From: Psychrobacter sp. JCM 18900
GTDB lineage: Bacteria > Pseudomonadota > Gammaproteobacteria > Pseudomonadales > Moraxellaceae
Assembly (NCBI RefSeq): GCF_904846625.1
Contig: NZ_CAJHBL010000002.1
Location: 585,867 to 649,866, forward strand
Length of the DNA: 64,000 bases
Direction of reading: 5' to 3'
In this document: piece by piece, positions 1-8,992 of the stretch
Position numbering within the stretch: position 1 is the first letter of the stretch
Layout: each line of letters begins with the position of its first letter
Notes under the pieces: generated by a model
Databases searched by the model: none
Told to the model about the DNA's origin: nothing
The model's input: the letters and a program-made list of their open reading frames with translations, nothing else
Position numbers and translations under genes: made by a program

Positions 1-299
1 CCAAAATCTTCTTCAGCAGATAAAGCAGGGAAGCCAAGCTCACAATACGCATCATAAGCTTCTTTAAAGCCTTTTGGCGTGGTGACCTTACCATTGTCAA
101 ACTTACAGCCTTCAGCATCACCGCTTTGGTTCAATGGTGACAGTTCGTTTTCAGCAAAGCTTGCAGCCATTTCAAACAGGCTGTCCATTAGCTCACGGTC
201 AGCTTCTTGGAACGCAGGCAAAGTTTTGTAGTGGCTTTCACTATCGAGTAGTTCATGCATAACGAATTGGATATCACGTAAGGGCGCTTTGTATTGCAT
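1..299 (-). CDS. Acyl-CoA dehydrogenase (5' part, runs off the window)
   Basis: Only the first roughly 100 codons are present; the gene continues past base 1. The reverse strand reads ATG at 299-297, then MQYKAPLRDIQFVMHELLD, followed by a helical stretch ending near FPALSAEEDFG. This is the N-terminal extension typical of the larger (about 600 aa) FadE-like acyl-CoA dehydrogenases of Pseudomonas and Acinetobacter, which oxidise acyl-CoA with FAD in fatty acid beta-oxidation. The catalytic region is outside the window, so substrate length cannot be judged. Family assignment is by recognition of the N-terminal block only. Confidence 0.8.
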   Translation of the reverse strand, partial: MQYKAPLRDIQFVMHELLDSESHYKTLPAFQEADRELMDSLFEMAASFAENELSPLNQSGDAEGCKFDNGKVTTPKGFKEAYDAYCELGFPALSAEEDF

Positions 300-713
300 A
301 ACTTCCTGTCCTTTTTGGAATGTAACCGATTATAGCCAATAATGAGCATATGGTCGCACTATCCTCTAGTGCGTTATTCTTACCTAGTCAATCTGAAAAT
401 CTAAATAAATGATAAACAGTAAAGCAGGTCAACCATGCTATCGATTACATAAAATAGTGTTGAAAAGAGTGGTGATTGTCAGAGTCAATGATAGATTAAA
501 TGTGCTCTAACAAATTCACTATAAAAGATAGGCTTTCATAGGTGATTATACAAGTTTGGTGACAGGACTGATAAGTCATGAACCTATCTTGCATCGGTTA
601 TGCAATCGACGTTAGGCGCTAAGAAACAGCAGCATTAAGCATATGAAAACTCTAATGTTACTAAGACAGATAGTCCTTTATATGATTAGTATTAACATGA
701 AAAAACGACAGCC

Positions 714-745
714 AAAAAAATAGCGTTTGCCATAAAGACAAACGC
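714..745 (-). terminator. Rho-independent terminator of the GGDEF/EAL gene
   Basis: On the minus strand a 7-bp stem (GCGTTTG pairing with CAAACGC, 739-745 and 723-729) is followed closely by a T run (complement of the A run at 714-720). It lies about 175 bases past the stop codon of the GGDEF/EAL gene, so the transcript would carry the heptamer repeat in its 3' untranslated region. Confidence 0.75.
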
Positions 746-866
746 ATCGGTATAAATTACAACACTATTTGGTAGAACCGAGTATGTAAGTTATTTCACA
801 GATATAAACGTGATAAACATTAAACATGCTCGTATGCTAGGAGTCTGAACATAGTAGTTTATGATT

Positions 867-913
867 AATAGCGAATAGCGAATAGCGAATAGCGAATAGT
901 GAATAGTGAATAG
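867..913. repeat. Heptamer tandem repeat (AATAGCG/AATAGTG)
   Basis: Four copies of AATAGCG (867-894) are followed by two of AATAGTG and a partial seventh unit. The repeat ends about eight bases short of the stop codon of the GGDEF/EAL gene, so it lies in that gene's 3' untranslated region. It is a short microsatellite-like array that could vary in copy number by slippage without touching a coding frame. Confidence 0.85.
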
Positions 914-921
914 CTTAGCGT

Positions 922-2634
922 TTACTCAGAAGCATTTTGTTTAATCAGCATCGCAGTGGCGACATCAGCAGCCACGGGTTTGCTAAACCAATAGCCCTGA
1001 CCAATTTTGCAACCCATATCTAACAACACATCGCGCTGCTGCTCAGTTTCGATACCTTCAGCCACGACCTGCATATCTAAAGCGACTGCTAAGTCTAAAA
1101 TGGCTTTTACAATCGCGTACTGGGTACGATCGGTTTCAATATTGGAGATAAAGCTCTTATCGATCTTGATAAAATCAAATGGGTATTCTTGCAAGTAGCT
1201 CAATGATGCATAACCAGTACCGAAATCATCGAGCGCTAGACGTACGCCAAGCTCTCTAAGCGAGTTAAGCTGTTTTTTTACATTATCATGACGCTGAATC
1301 AAAGACGACTCGGTCACTTCGATATGTAACTGATGGGCAGCAACGTCATTCTCTGTCAGTAGTGTGCTGACCATATCAAAGAAGTCAGGGTGGCTAAACT
1401 CAGCGGCATCAGCGTTGATACAGACGTGTTGATGGAACCCTTGCTGTTGCCAAACGGCTAGTTGTTTGACAATTTTAATGGCCAGTTGCGAAAACAAATC
1501 AAAGGAGAGCTTGTGCGCGATAATGGCATTGATAAAATGAACGGGTTTGAGTAATCCGCGAGTAGGATGTTGCCAACGTACCAATGCTTCAAAACCTGTG
1601 ATAGCCCCAGTCTCTAATGAAAACTTTGGCTGATAATAGGGAACGAATTGACCTTCAAGGGTAGCAGTCCTAAGCTCAGACTCTAGCTCTAAGCTACCAG
1701 CGGTGGCGCTTTCAATGGCCTCGTCGTACCAGCGAATATCATCGCCACCATGCTGCTTGACATAGTCCAATGCTTTTTCTGCTTTGGTCAATAAACCCGT
1801 TATTTCGTTATCGTCTTTTGGAAAACAGCTGACACCCACAGAAATATGGTAATAGATATTTGTATCTGTCGCATGGCTCTTATCAGTAGAGAAGGGACGC
1901 TCACACATTTGCATCAGTGTGTCTAGCTGATGACGTACCATATTGGCATCTTTAACTTCAAACAGTAGCGCAAAATCATCACCACCAAAGTGAGAAAAAG
2001 AGCGTAAATTATGCAGTTTGAGCTTTTCGACTTCTTCTACAAAGTTTTTTATCAAATCATTGGCACCATCAGGCCCTAGTAGGCTGGCAAGATTGCGATA
2101 GCGGTCAATATTTAAGCGTACAAGGACAACCTCTTGGTAACTATCCAATAGCATGTCACTTGTCTGACTCAAAAATACCTTGCGGTTAGGGAGACCTGTG
2201 AGCTGATCATAGTTGAGTAAATGCGCGACCTGTTTTTGGTCTTTGATAACCGATGACATGTCACGTAGCATACCCACATGGTAGGCCGTCTGCTCGACAT
2301 AAATCTTGCGATAAGTGACATGGCAATCAATAGGCTCGCCATAACGATTGATCATCGAAAAATCAAGTTCGTAAAATCCATGACTGTCTAGGTTTTTACT
2401 GATGTCTTTCAAGATCAGCTGCTCTGCTTCTGATAAAAACTCAGCAGCATAAATACCAAGTGGCCGACCAACCAAGAACTCTTCTTTGTAGCCAATCATA
2501 AGCTCATAACTGGCATTGACCGCTAAATAACGTAAATTATCATCTAATACAAATATGGCGTCTTCAAGCTGTTCACATAGCGTACTCATCAACTGCTGCT
2601 TGATTGATACTGGAATAGTGTCAAAATTGCTCAT
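922..2634 (-). CDS. PAS-GGDEF-EAL cyclic di-GMP signalling protein
   Basis: A 570-aa cytoplasmic protein with no membrane segment. A PAS sensor domain occupies about residues 10-130, a GGDEF domain about 140-305 and an EAL domain about 325-565. The EAL half keeps the expected catalytic landmarks: FEALVRW, EVTESSL, DDFGTGYASL, KIDKSFI, EGIETE and QGYWFSKP. It is therefore probably an active c-di-GMP phosphodiesterase. The GGDEF signature reads GGDDF, a substitution at the fourth position, so the cyclase half may be inactive or act as a GTP-sensing regulatory domain. The likely role is lowering c-di-GMP in response to a PAS-bound signal. It is transcribed alone and ends in its own terminator; the neighbour upstream is rsmE. 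Domain calls are firm; net enzymatic direction is inference. Confidence 0.93.
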   Translation of the reverse strand: MSNFDTIPVSIKQQLMSTLCEQLEDAIFVLDDNLRYLAVNASYELMIGYKEEFLVGRPLGIYAAEFLSEAEQLILKDISKNLDSHGFYELDFSMINRYGEPIDCHVTYRKIYVEQTAYHVGMLRDMSSVIKDQKQVAHLLNYDQLTGLPNRKVFLSQTSDMLLDSYQEVVLVRLNIDRYRNLASLLGPDGANDLIKNFVEEVEKLKLHNLRSFSHFGGDDFALLFEVKDANMVRHQLDTLMQMCERPFSTDKSHATDTNIYYHISVGVSCFPKDDNEITGLLTKAEKALDYVKQHGGDDIRWYDEAIESATAGSLELESELRTATLEGQFVPYYQPKFSLETGAITGFEALVRWQHPTRGLLKPVHFINAIIAHKLSFDLFSQLAIKIVKQLAVWQQQGFHQHVCINADAAEFSHPDFFDMVSTLLTENDVAAHQLHIEVTESSLIQRHDNVKKQLNSLRELGVRLALDDFGTGYASLSYLQEYPFDFIKIDKSFISNIETDRTQYAIVKAILDLAVALDMQVVAEGIETEQQRDVLLDMGCKIGQGYWFSKPVAADVATAMLIKQNASE

Positions 2635-2807
2635 AATAGTGGCTCACAAAAGATAAGGGCTTATAAAAATAAGAACTGCATTATCAATTTATTAACATTG
2701 AGTTGGCATCGCATTTTACTATGTACGATACAGAACAGACGTTATTTTTGACTATAAGCATAAAAGATAAAAACTACGATAGTCAGGCTAGTACTTATCA
2801 GTTTTTA

Positions 2808-3704
2808 CTAGGTGCTTAAAGCATGTAGAGTAGCTAACGCTACCACTGGTGCAGTCTCGGTACGCAAGACCCTTGTGCCGATTTGCCAAGGCTCAAATCC
2901 AATACTCTCCGCCTGCTGACATTCATCGTGACTCAAACCACCTTCAGGCCCGATCAACAGTTTGATATAAGGGGTCTGTTGTTTAAGAATATCAGATAGA
3001 GCGTTAGGCATGGCAGGTTGTCCTGCTGCTGGTACACTCATCTGCATACATAGATCTGGAGCGTTTGCTAATACTTGATAGTAAGAATCAAGACTAAGCA
3101 CAGAAACAATAGAACTGACGGCCATTTGCGTCTTTGTAACGTCAGTAGCCATAGTCTCAGTAGTCTTAGCGTCAGAATTGGTATTACTTAGCCATTCGTT
3201 AATAGATTGTGGCGCAAGAATAAGAGGTGGACGATTAAGGCCACATTGTTCACAAGCGGCAATCGCCACTTGTTGCCAGTGCGCCAGTTTCTTTTCAACT
3301 TGAGCAGGTTTTAATGTGACTTCGCCATGGTGGCTGCTGAGCAACTGAATGGCAGTCACTCCAAGCTCAGTTGCTTTTTGAATAGCGTAATCCATACGCT
3401 CACCGCGGCTCATTACCAAACCAATCTGGGTGATAGTAAGCGGCGTACGATCGTCGTCTATATGTGTAAGCAAAGTAGCAGTGGCATTTTTTTTACTAAT
3501 TGCCTGTAGCTCTACTGTATATTCGCCGCCAAATCCATCGAACAAAATCCCTTGATCACCAATATTGGCACGTAGCACACGGCACCAATGATGGACAACA
3601 CTATCGGGTAATTCGACATCACTACCTAGCGGTAACTCACCCAATTTAGGTAGTGATGAGGCATCAGCATTGTCGTTGTTAACGGCATAAAAAAAACGTC
3701 GCAC
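2808..3704 (-). CDS. rsmE: 16S rRNA (uracil-1498-N3)-methyltransferase RsmE
   Basis: A 298-aa SPOUT-class RNA methyltransferase that methylates U1498 in the 30S decoding centre with S-adenosylmethionine. The family landmarks are the N-terminal MRRFFYA start with a PUA-like fold (about 1-90), RGERMDYAIQKATELGV, the knot motif LLIGPEGGLSHDE and the C-terminal RVLRTETAPVVAL. It is longer than the usual 240-250 aa because of a Thr/Ala-rich insert at about residues 172-200, inside the catalytic domain before the knot. The start is GTG at 3704-3702, with an AGGA about nine bases upstream. It lies upstream of the GGDEF/EAL gene but separated by about 170 bases. Confidence 0.95.
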   Translation of the reverse strand: MRRFFYAVNNDNADASSLPKLGELPLGSDVELPDSVVHHWCRVLRANIGDQGILFDGFGGEYTVELQAISKKNATATLLTHIDDDRTPLTITQIGLVMSRGERMDYAIQKATELGVTAIQLLSSHHGEVTLKPAQVEKKLAHWQQVAIAACEQCGLNRPPLILAPQSINEWLSNTNSDAKTTETMATDVTKTQMAVSSIVSVLSLDSYYQVLANAPDLCMQMSVPAAGQPAMPNALSDILKQQTPYIKLLIGPEGGLSHDECQQAESIGFEPWQIGTRVLRTETAPVVALATLHALST

Positions 3705-3922
3705 GTGGTCTTATTCCTATTATTTGATTGAGTGTAATTATTATTAGATCTATAGAATATCACTTGAGCCAATTAATGACATTTGTTTTATGAGAATTTT
3801 TCTTAATAAAGAAAATTATTTTTAGAGCAGCATTATTACACAGTGAAGAAATTTTTAAAAATCAAATAAGATAAAGTGTATGAATAAAACGGTAAAGGGC
3901 TATTGGTCAAAATTTTGACAAT

Positions 3923-3950
3923 AAAAAACTGGCGCTCCTAGAAGCGCCAG
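3923..3950 (-). terminator. Rho-independent terminator of ahcY-metF
   Basis: An 8-bp GC-rich stem (CTGGCGCT at 3929-3936 with AGCGCCAG at 3943-3950) is followed on the minus strand by a T run (A run at 3923-3928). It sits about 55 bases past the metF stop codon and would end the ahcY-metF transcript. Confidence 0.85.
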
Positions 3951-4004
3951 TCATTAATAATATATTCAGGAATGATCGAGGGATATTTTAGAATGCTTAC
4001 AAAT

Positions 4005-4853
4005 TTAAGCAGTCAATCCCAATGCTTCTACCAAGCGTTTGTTTGGCTCAATTTTGTTCATGCTATAAAAATGCATAGCAGGTACGCCCTCGGCAATCAA
4101 GCGTTCACACAAGCGATAAACCACATCAAAGCCAAACTCACGAATAGCCTTACGGTCATCACCAAAATCCGTCAGCTGTTTACGTACATAGCGTGGAATA
4201 TCAGCGCCACAGCTATCAGCAAAACGCAAGAGATTGCTCGAATTAGTAATTGGCATGATACCAGCGACCAAAGGCTGAGCTACTGTATCAATACCGCGTT
4301 TCTCTAACTTATCACGCAAGTACAGATAGCTGTCAGCGTTGTAGAAAAACTGGGTAATCGACGCATTGGCACCAGCTTGGTATTTATTTACCAAGTTATC
4401 AATATCAAACTCAAAGCTACGTGCTTGTGGGTGCATTTCAGGGTAGGCGGCCACTTCGATATGGAAGTGATCACCTGAATGCTCACGAATGTACTTTACC
4501 AAATCTACCGCAAATGGTAGTTCACCCATGCCCACCTGACCTGATGGCAAGTCGCCGCGTAGCGCTACTAAACGTCTAATACCTAAAGTCTTATAATACT
4601 CGAGCAATTCAGCGATTTCACTTTTATCATCACCAATACAAGACAGGTGCGGCGCGATTTCAGTGGTACCACGCGCACTTAGTGCCTGTACGATATCTAA
4701 GGTGCGGCTACGGGTTGAACCGCCCGCACCGTAAGTTACCGAAAAATAAGCTGGTGATAACTTATTAAGCTCATCATAAGTGCTAAGAAGCTTTTCGTGA
4801 CCTTGCTCGGTCTTTGCAGGAAAGAACTCAAAGGAGAAAGCAGGCTTACTCAC
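4005..4853 (-). CDS. metF: 5,10-methylenetetrahydrofolate reductase MetF
   Basis: A flavoprotein that reduces 5,10-methylene-THF to 5-methyl-THF, the methyl donor for methionine synthesis. The FSFEFFPAKTEQG start, SVTYGAGGSTR, LRGDLP and ASITQFFYNADSY motifs are those of MetF. I place the start at GTG 4853-4851 (MSKPAFSFEFF). An AAGGAG lies seven bases upstream at 4861-4866, and this start gives 282 aa without overlapping ahcY, whereas a longer reading would run into the ahcY end and add residues foreign to the family. It follows ahcY by 13 bases and is clearly co-transcribed, so both methyl-cycle enzymes are under the leader upstream of ahcY. Confidence 0.96.
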   Translation of the reverse strand: MSKPAFSFEFFPAKTEQGHEKLLSTYDELNKLSPAYFSVTYGAGGSTRSRTLDIVQALSARGTTEIAPHLSCIGDDKSEIAELLEYYKTLGIRRLVALRGDLPSGQVGMGELPFAVDLVKYIREHSGDHFHIEVAAYPEMHPQARSFEFDIDNLVNKYQAGANASITQFFYNADSYLYLRDKLEKRGIDTVAQPLVAGIMPITNSSNLLRFADSCGADIPRYVRKQLTDFGDDRKAIREFGFDVVYRLCERLIAEGVPAMHFYSMNKIEPNKRLVEALGLTA

Positions 4854-4866
4854 AGTCAGGCTCCTT

Positions 4867-6291
4867 TTAGTATTTATAAGCGTCAGGCTTGAATGGACCT
4901 TCAACTGGCACACCCAAATACTCAGCTTGCTTTTGGGTCAGCTTAGTTAGCGTACCGTTAAAGCCTGCAACCATCGCAGCGGCCACTTCTTCGTCTAACT
5001 TCTTAGGCAATACTTTTACGTATAGGTTGTCAGTACGTTGGTCAGCTGGCAAGTCAGCGAATTTTTCTTCGAACAGATACATTTGAGCCAATACTTGGTT
5101 GGCAAATGAGCCGTCCATCACGCGTGATGGGTGACCAGTTGCGTTACCTAGGTTTACTAGGCGACCTTCAGCAAGTAAGATCAAATAATCGTTCTCATCG
5201 TCTGAGCGGAAGATTTGATGAACTTGTGGCTTAATCTCAACCCAGCGCCAGTTGTCACGCATGAATTGTGTGTCGATTTCGGTGTCAAAGTGACCGATGT
5301 TACATACAACAGCACCAGGCTTAAGGGCTGCTAGCATATGACGGTCACAAACATGGTAGTTACCAGTAGTCGTGACGATCATGTCAGTGTCTTCAAGCAA
5401 GCGCTTGTTGATGCTGGCTGCGCCGCCAGTATTGTCACCGTCGATGTATGGTGATAAGACTTCAAAACCGTCCATACATGCCTGCATAGCACAGATAGGG
5501 TCAACTTCTGAAACACGTACGATCATGCCTTCTTGGCGTAAGCTTTGCGTAGAGCCTTTACCTACATCGCCATAACCGATAACCAAAGCACGGCGACCAG
5601 CAAGGAACATATCGGTAGCGCGTTTAATAGCATCGTTTAAGCTATGACGGCAACCGTATTTGTTGTCGTTTTTAGATTTGGTCACTGCATCGTTGACGTT
5701 GATGGCTGGTACTTTAAGTGTACCTTTACCAAGCATCTCAACCAAGCGATGAACGCCAGTAGTGGTTTCTTCTGAGATGCCATGAATGCTATCAAGAAGC
5801 TCTGCATAATCGCTGTGAATTAAAGCAGTTAAGTCACCGCCGTCATCTAAGATTAAGTTAGCATCCCAAAGTTGGCCTGACGCTTCGCCGCCAACATGTA
5901 CTTGCTGACGTAGGCACCATTCATACTCTTCTTCTGTTTCGCCTTTCCAAGCATAAACAGAGATACCAGCAGCAGCAATTGCAGCAGCAGCATGGTCTTG
6001 AGTTGAGAAGATGTTACATGATGTCCAGCGTACTTCAGCACCTAGAGCGACTAATGTCTCGATAAGTACGGCAGTCTGAATAGTCATGTGGATACAGCCA
6101 GCGATTTTCGCGCCTTTAAGCGGCTGGTCTGCTTCGTAGCGACGACGCAAGCCCATTAGGGCAGGCATTTCGGCTTCAGCAAGGGTGATTTCACGGCGGC
6201 CGTAATCAGCAAGGCTGATGTCAGCGACTTTGTAGTCAGTGAAAGAGGGATCGATCGTATGGGCAGATGGTGTAGTAGACACTGCGTCCAT
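4867..6291 (-). CDS. ahcY: Adenosylhomocysteinase AhcY
   Basis: A 474-aa NAD-dependent S-adenosylhomocysteine hydrolase, splitting SAH to adenosine and homocysteine and relieving product inhibition of methyltransferases. Landmarks are [33 protein letters not shown], the Rossmann motif [25 protein letters not shown] and the C-terminal [10 protein letters not shown] ending. The length is normal for the long bacterial form that carries an insert near residues 140-190. The start ATG at 6291 has AGGAG eight bases upstream. It is the first gene of an ahcY-metF operon whose leader carries a probable SAH riboswitch, so expression should rise when SAH accumulates. Confidence 0.98.
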   Translation of the reverse strand: MDAVSTTPSAHTIDPSFTDYKVADISLADYGRREITLAEAEMPALMGLRRRYEADQPLKGAKIAGCIHMTIQTAVLIETLVALGAEVRWTSCNIFSTQDHAAAAIAAAGISVYAWKGETEEEYEWCLRQQVHVGGEASGQLWDANLILDDGGDLTALIHSDYAELLDSIHGISEETTTGVHRLVEMLGKGTLKVPAINVNDAVTKSKNDNKYGCRHSLNDAIKRATDMFLAGRRALVIGYGDVGKGSTQSLRQEGMIVRVSEVDPICAMQACMDGFEVLSPYIDGDNTGGAASINKRLLEDTDMIVTTTGNYHVCDRHMLAALKPGAVVCNIGHFDTEIDTQFMRDNWRWVEIKPQVHQIFRSDDENDYLILLAEGRLVNLGNATGHPSRVMDGSFANQVLAQMYLFEEKFADLPADQRTDNLYVKVLPKKLDEEVAAAMVAGFNGTLTKLTQKQAEYLGVPVEGPFKPDAYKY

Positions 6292-6337
6292 AATATGCTC
6301 CTATCAGTGGTTAACGAATGATAAAAAGAATAAAAAC

Positions 6338-6476
6338 GCAGGTGCCGTTGTTTGCGCTGTGAGTGACCAAAAACATGGACTATCGACAGTTAACCGAGCC
6401 TAACATAACCTGTGATTGCATAACTATAGAACGTTAATGCAGTAAATCACTGTTATGGCGCAACACCTCTCGGAGG
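6338..6476 (-). promoter_or_regulatory. S-adenosylhomocysteine (SAH) riboswitch upstream of ahcY
   Basis: The minus-strand leader of ahcY matches the SAH aptamer layout. P1 is CCGAG (6473-6469) closed by CTCGG (6398-6394), preceded by the conserved AGG of AGGCTCGG. AGGTG (6468-6464), directly followed by TTGC, pairs with CACCT (6344-6340), preceded by ACGG, forming the P4 pseudoknot. The well-studied Ralstonia aptamer has GAGCG/CGCTC at this place, so the pairing is kept with changed bases. P2 is formed by CATAAC (6457-6452) with GTTATG (6409-6404), extended by GTGATT with AATCAC and TGCAT with ATGCA. The element ends about 36 bases before the AGGAG of ahcY. In this class SAH binding raises expression. 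Assignment is by eye, not by covariance model. Confidence 0.85.
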
Positions 6477-6572
6477 TCGTTATTGTAATAGATGAGTGGT
6501 TAATTGTCACCTATTGACTGAGATAAATGATAAGCAGCCATGGCATAAGTACCTGTGTATTTTTCATAGGTA

Positions 6573-6602
6573 TAAAAAAAGGCCACCTTTAGATGACCTT
6601 TT
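6573..6602 (-). terminator. Rho-independent terminator of the TonB receptor gene
   Basis: On the minus strand AAAGGTCA pairs with TGGCCTTT (one G-T wobble) and runs into seven T residues. On the plus strand the same stem would have a C-A mismatch, which argues for minus-strand use. It lies about 40 bases past the stop codon of the receptor gene. Confidence 0.8.
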
Positions 6603-6643
6603 ATATTTAATTAAGCGCTAGATTTTTATAGTGCTAAGTCAGC

Positions 6644-8560
6644 TTAGTACCAGTTATAAGTTAGAGAAGTAAAGTAGTTGATACCGTCAGTATCATAACC
6701 AGGTAGCGTGATGTATTTCTCATTGGTGATGTTATCCAAACGAGCAGTCATAGTAAGATTATCAGTTAACTGATAGTTACCGCTAATATTGAACAATCCA
6801 TAATGATCGACAAACTGCGACTCTGCATTAACAGTATTACTATAATAATCGCCTACGTATTCATACTCGGCACGAATATCAAAGCTTGATAGACGATAAC
6901 CTGCATAAATCAGACCTTTGTGCTCAGGGCGAATGGCAAGGAAATTACCATCATTACTACCACCACTGCTATCTTTTGCTTGCTGGTGGTCATAACTCGC
7001 ACCAAATAAGTAGTCATCGATTATCCAGTCTGATGTTAGCGTGATCCCTTTGATTTCAGCTTCATTGACGTTTTCGCTAGCACCTGCATATGGGTTGCTA
7101 GGAGTGGGGTTTGATACATAGCTGATTAGGTCGTCAACTTTATTATGGTAGCCAGTCAAGCGTGTAGATTGAATAGTTGTGTCATATTCAATAAATGCTT
7201 CATAGTTATCGCTGGCTTCTGGTGTTAGTTCAGCATTGCCGCCGAAAGGTGAATATAAGTCATTGAAGCTAGGTGCTCGGAAACCTTTAGCATAACTGGC
7301 ACCAATACGTAGGTTAGGATTGATGTGTAGCGCACCACCTAGGTTGTAGGTAGTCTCATCACCATACTGTGAGTTATCATCATAACGTAGGTTTGCTTGT
7401 GCATCGAACTTATCGTTGGCTAGCACATAACCCAAAAAAGCACTGGTGACATCACGATCATCAATATCATAGTCAGTGGTATCGATACTTTGATTTAAGT
7501 ATTCTGCGCCGTATATACCTGTACCGATAGGTAGTGAGTGCTGACCTACTAAGCTAACTTGATCTTGTTCGGTGTCATAGTTGCTGGCATAGGTTTCTGT
7601 ATCTATATTATCAATAGAATGACCATATTGCAGCTTCACTGAAGAGCCTGGTTGATAGCGCCAATCGACAAAGGCTTGAGCTGCGCCCGTCTCTTGATCA
7701 GAATAGACATTCTGCGCCGCACCATTATCAAAATAAGTTGTTGACTCACTATACAAGGCACTAGCGCCTGCTGACCATTGATCGTTAATACGTTGATTCA
7801 AAGCAATGCTCACATTATCACTTTCAAAACCGTCATCATCTTTGTTGTAAGGAGCATATTGGTTACTAGGATCGGGTAGCGTGGCATTGATACCGTCTGT
7901 TTCATTGTGGCTGGCTGATAGGCTAAGGGCTGTGCCAGTATCATTGGTAAACTGTGCACTCGCGCCATATAGGTACTGATCATTCGAGCCGACACCCGCA
8001 GTTACAGAGTAGTTAGTCTTTTCAACATTGCTGCCTTTGGTAAATACTTGAATGACGCCGCCCATTGCATCTGCACCATATATACTAGAGCCTGACGCGC
8101 CGTATAATATTTCGATACGATCGATCTGGTCTGCTGGTAGTAAGTTTAGGGCACTAGTACCTGTACTTAATGAGCTATAGCGTATGCCATCAATCAGTAC
8201 TAAGATCTGCTTGCCATCGTAGCCACGCATATAAAGGTTTGAAACCGTCCCCATGCCGCCGTTTGTATAATGGCTGATACCAGGCTGGCGTTTTAGTACT
8301 TCTAATACTGTTTGACCTTGATAACGTTTGAGCTCTTTACTATTTACAACACGTGTCTGAGCAATCACATTACTGACTTTAGTAGGTGTGCGAGTCGCTG
8401 TTACTACGATTTCGTCAAGCTCAACTTGTGGTAAGTTACTATCGTCAATGGAAGTGTTTTCAGAAGTGGCTGCCATTGCAGTATTTACTGCTAGTAAGCC
8501 AAGCGCGCTCAAAATACTTAAACGAAGATAGGTACGTGAAGATGCACGTGATACAGACAT
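6644..8560 (-). CDS. TonB-dependent outer-membrane receptor, BtuB-like
   Basis: An outer-membrane beta-barrel for TonB-powered uptake. A signal peptide (hydrophobic LSILSALGLLAVNTAMA) is followed by a TonB box-like DEIVVTATRT. The plug domain runs to about residue 170 and contains YMRGYDGKQILVLIDGIR, IEILYGASGSSIYGADAMGGVI and IQVFTKG. The barrel then ends in the aromatic SLTYNWY. The plug is closest to BtuB, the cobalamin receptor, but no cobalamin genes and no obvious B12 riboswitch are adjacent, so the substrate is an inference. I choose the ATG at 8560 (MSVSRASSR); an in-frame ATG seven codons upstream lacks a ribosome site. Directly upstream, a set of AGGTTA repeats at 8704-8749 may be its operator. 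Confidence 0.88.
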   Translation of the reverse strand: MSVSRASSRTYLRLSILSALGLLAVNTAMAATSENTSIDDSNLPQVELDEIVVTATRTPTKVSNVIAQTRVVNSKELKRYQGQTVLEVLKRQPGISHYTNGGMGTVSNLYMRGYDGKQILVLIDGIRYSSLSTGTSALNLLPADQIDRIEILYGASGSSIYGADAMGGVIQVFTKGSNVEKTNYSVTAGVGSNDQYLYGASAQFTNDTGTALSLSASHNETDGINATLPDPSNQYAPYNKDDDGFESDNVSIALNQRINDQWSAGASALYSESTTYFDNGAAQNVYSDQETGAAQAFVDWRYQPGSSVKLQYGHSIDNIDTETYASNYDTEQDQVSLVGQHSLPIGTGIYGAEYLNQSIDTTDYDIDDRDVTSAFLGYVLANDKFDAQANLRYDDNSQYGDETTYNLGGALHINPNLRIGASYAKGFRAPSFNDLYSPFGGNAELTPEASDNYEAFIEYDTTIQSTRLTGYHNKVDDLISYVSNPTPSNPYAGASENVNEAEIKGITLTSDWIIDDYLFGASYDHQQAKDSSGGSNDGNFLAIRPEHKGLIYAGYRLSSFDIRAEYEYVGDYYSNTVNAESQFVDHYGLFNISGNYQLTDNLTMTARLDNITNEKYITLPGYDTDGINYFTSLTYNWY

Positions 8561-8581
8561 AGTCGATTCCAAAGTAATCAA

Positions 8582-8992
8582 GTTAAAAATGCAGAAATGA
8601 GAGGTAACTATTATGACGTAAAAGGGGTCAAAAGTTACAAAAAACAGTATATAAGCAAAACTGTGCTCATTATCTACAAATTGTCCTGCTTTATAAACTA
8701 TTTTAACCTAATGTTTACTCAGGTTAGGCTGAATGTTATTCAGGTTAGCTTGCTAAATAGTCAGTTAAAAATTACTTTACTTAGAAATTCTAGGAGAAAT
8801 AATTCAACTTTATAAGAGAAGCCTATCCTTAAAAACACCTATTATTAGAAGCACACCTAGAGTAAGAAACCAAATACCAATACAGTTAGCTACAAAATTG
8901 CGTAATCAAAAGCACTGCTGTTATAAATAATTGTTACTATAGTATGGACGCCACCTGTCATTTATCATGCCATTTAAACTAAGAGGTTTGTT
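8582..8992. other. Divergent control region of the TonB receptor and MscS-type genes
   Basis: About 410 AT-rich bases between two divergently transcribed genes, with no convincing coding sequence. The distinctive content is a cluster of AGGTTA motifs at 8704-8749, listed separately. I looked for a cobalamin riboswitch B12 box on the minus strand and did not find one. Confidence 0.6.
8704..8749. promoter_or_regulatory. AGGTTA repeat cluster, candidate operator
   Basis: AGGTTA occurs at 8721-8726 and 8742-8747, exactly 21 bases (two helical turns) apart, within a longer imperfect direct repeat of AATGTTTACTCAGGTTAG type. An inverted copy, TAACCT, lies at 8704-8709, forming a dyad with the first direct copy. 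Spacing and symmetry suggest binding by a dimeric regulator. The position is about 145-185 bases upstream of the receptor start codon. The regulator is unknown. Confidence 0.4.

Larger units (their letters stand above)
300..921. other. Intergenic region between acyl-CoA dehydrogenase and GGDEF/EAL gene
   Basis: About 620 bases without a convincing gene on either strand. It holds the 5' leader of the acyl-CoA dehydrogenase gene, with a short inverted repeat (CGCACTA at 355-361, TAGTGCG at 367-373) that could be an operator or leader hairpin. It also holds a rho-independent terminator for the GGDEF/EAL gene at 714-745 and a 7-bp tandem repeat at 867-913. I see nothing else in it. Confidence 0.6.

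Noticed and set aside
4854..4913. Upstream extension of metF overlapping the end of ahcY
   Set aside because: The extra residues are unlike MetF, and the GTG at 4853 has an excellent ribosome site and gives the normal protein start.
8597..8815. 72-codon plus-strand frame in the divergent TonB/MscS control region
   Set aside because: No ribosome site or recognisable protein, and it spans the AGGTTA operator-like repeats.
8582..8992. Possible cobalamin riboswitch upstream of the BtuB-like receptor
   Set aside because: I searched for the B12 box and supporting stems on the minus strand and found none; the region is too AT-rich and lacks the conserved elements.
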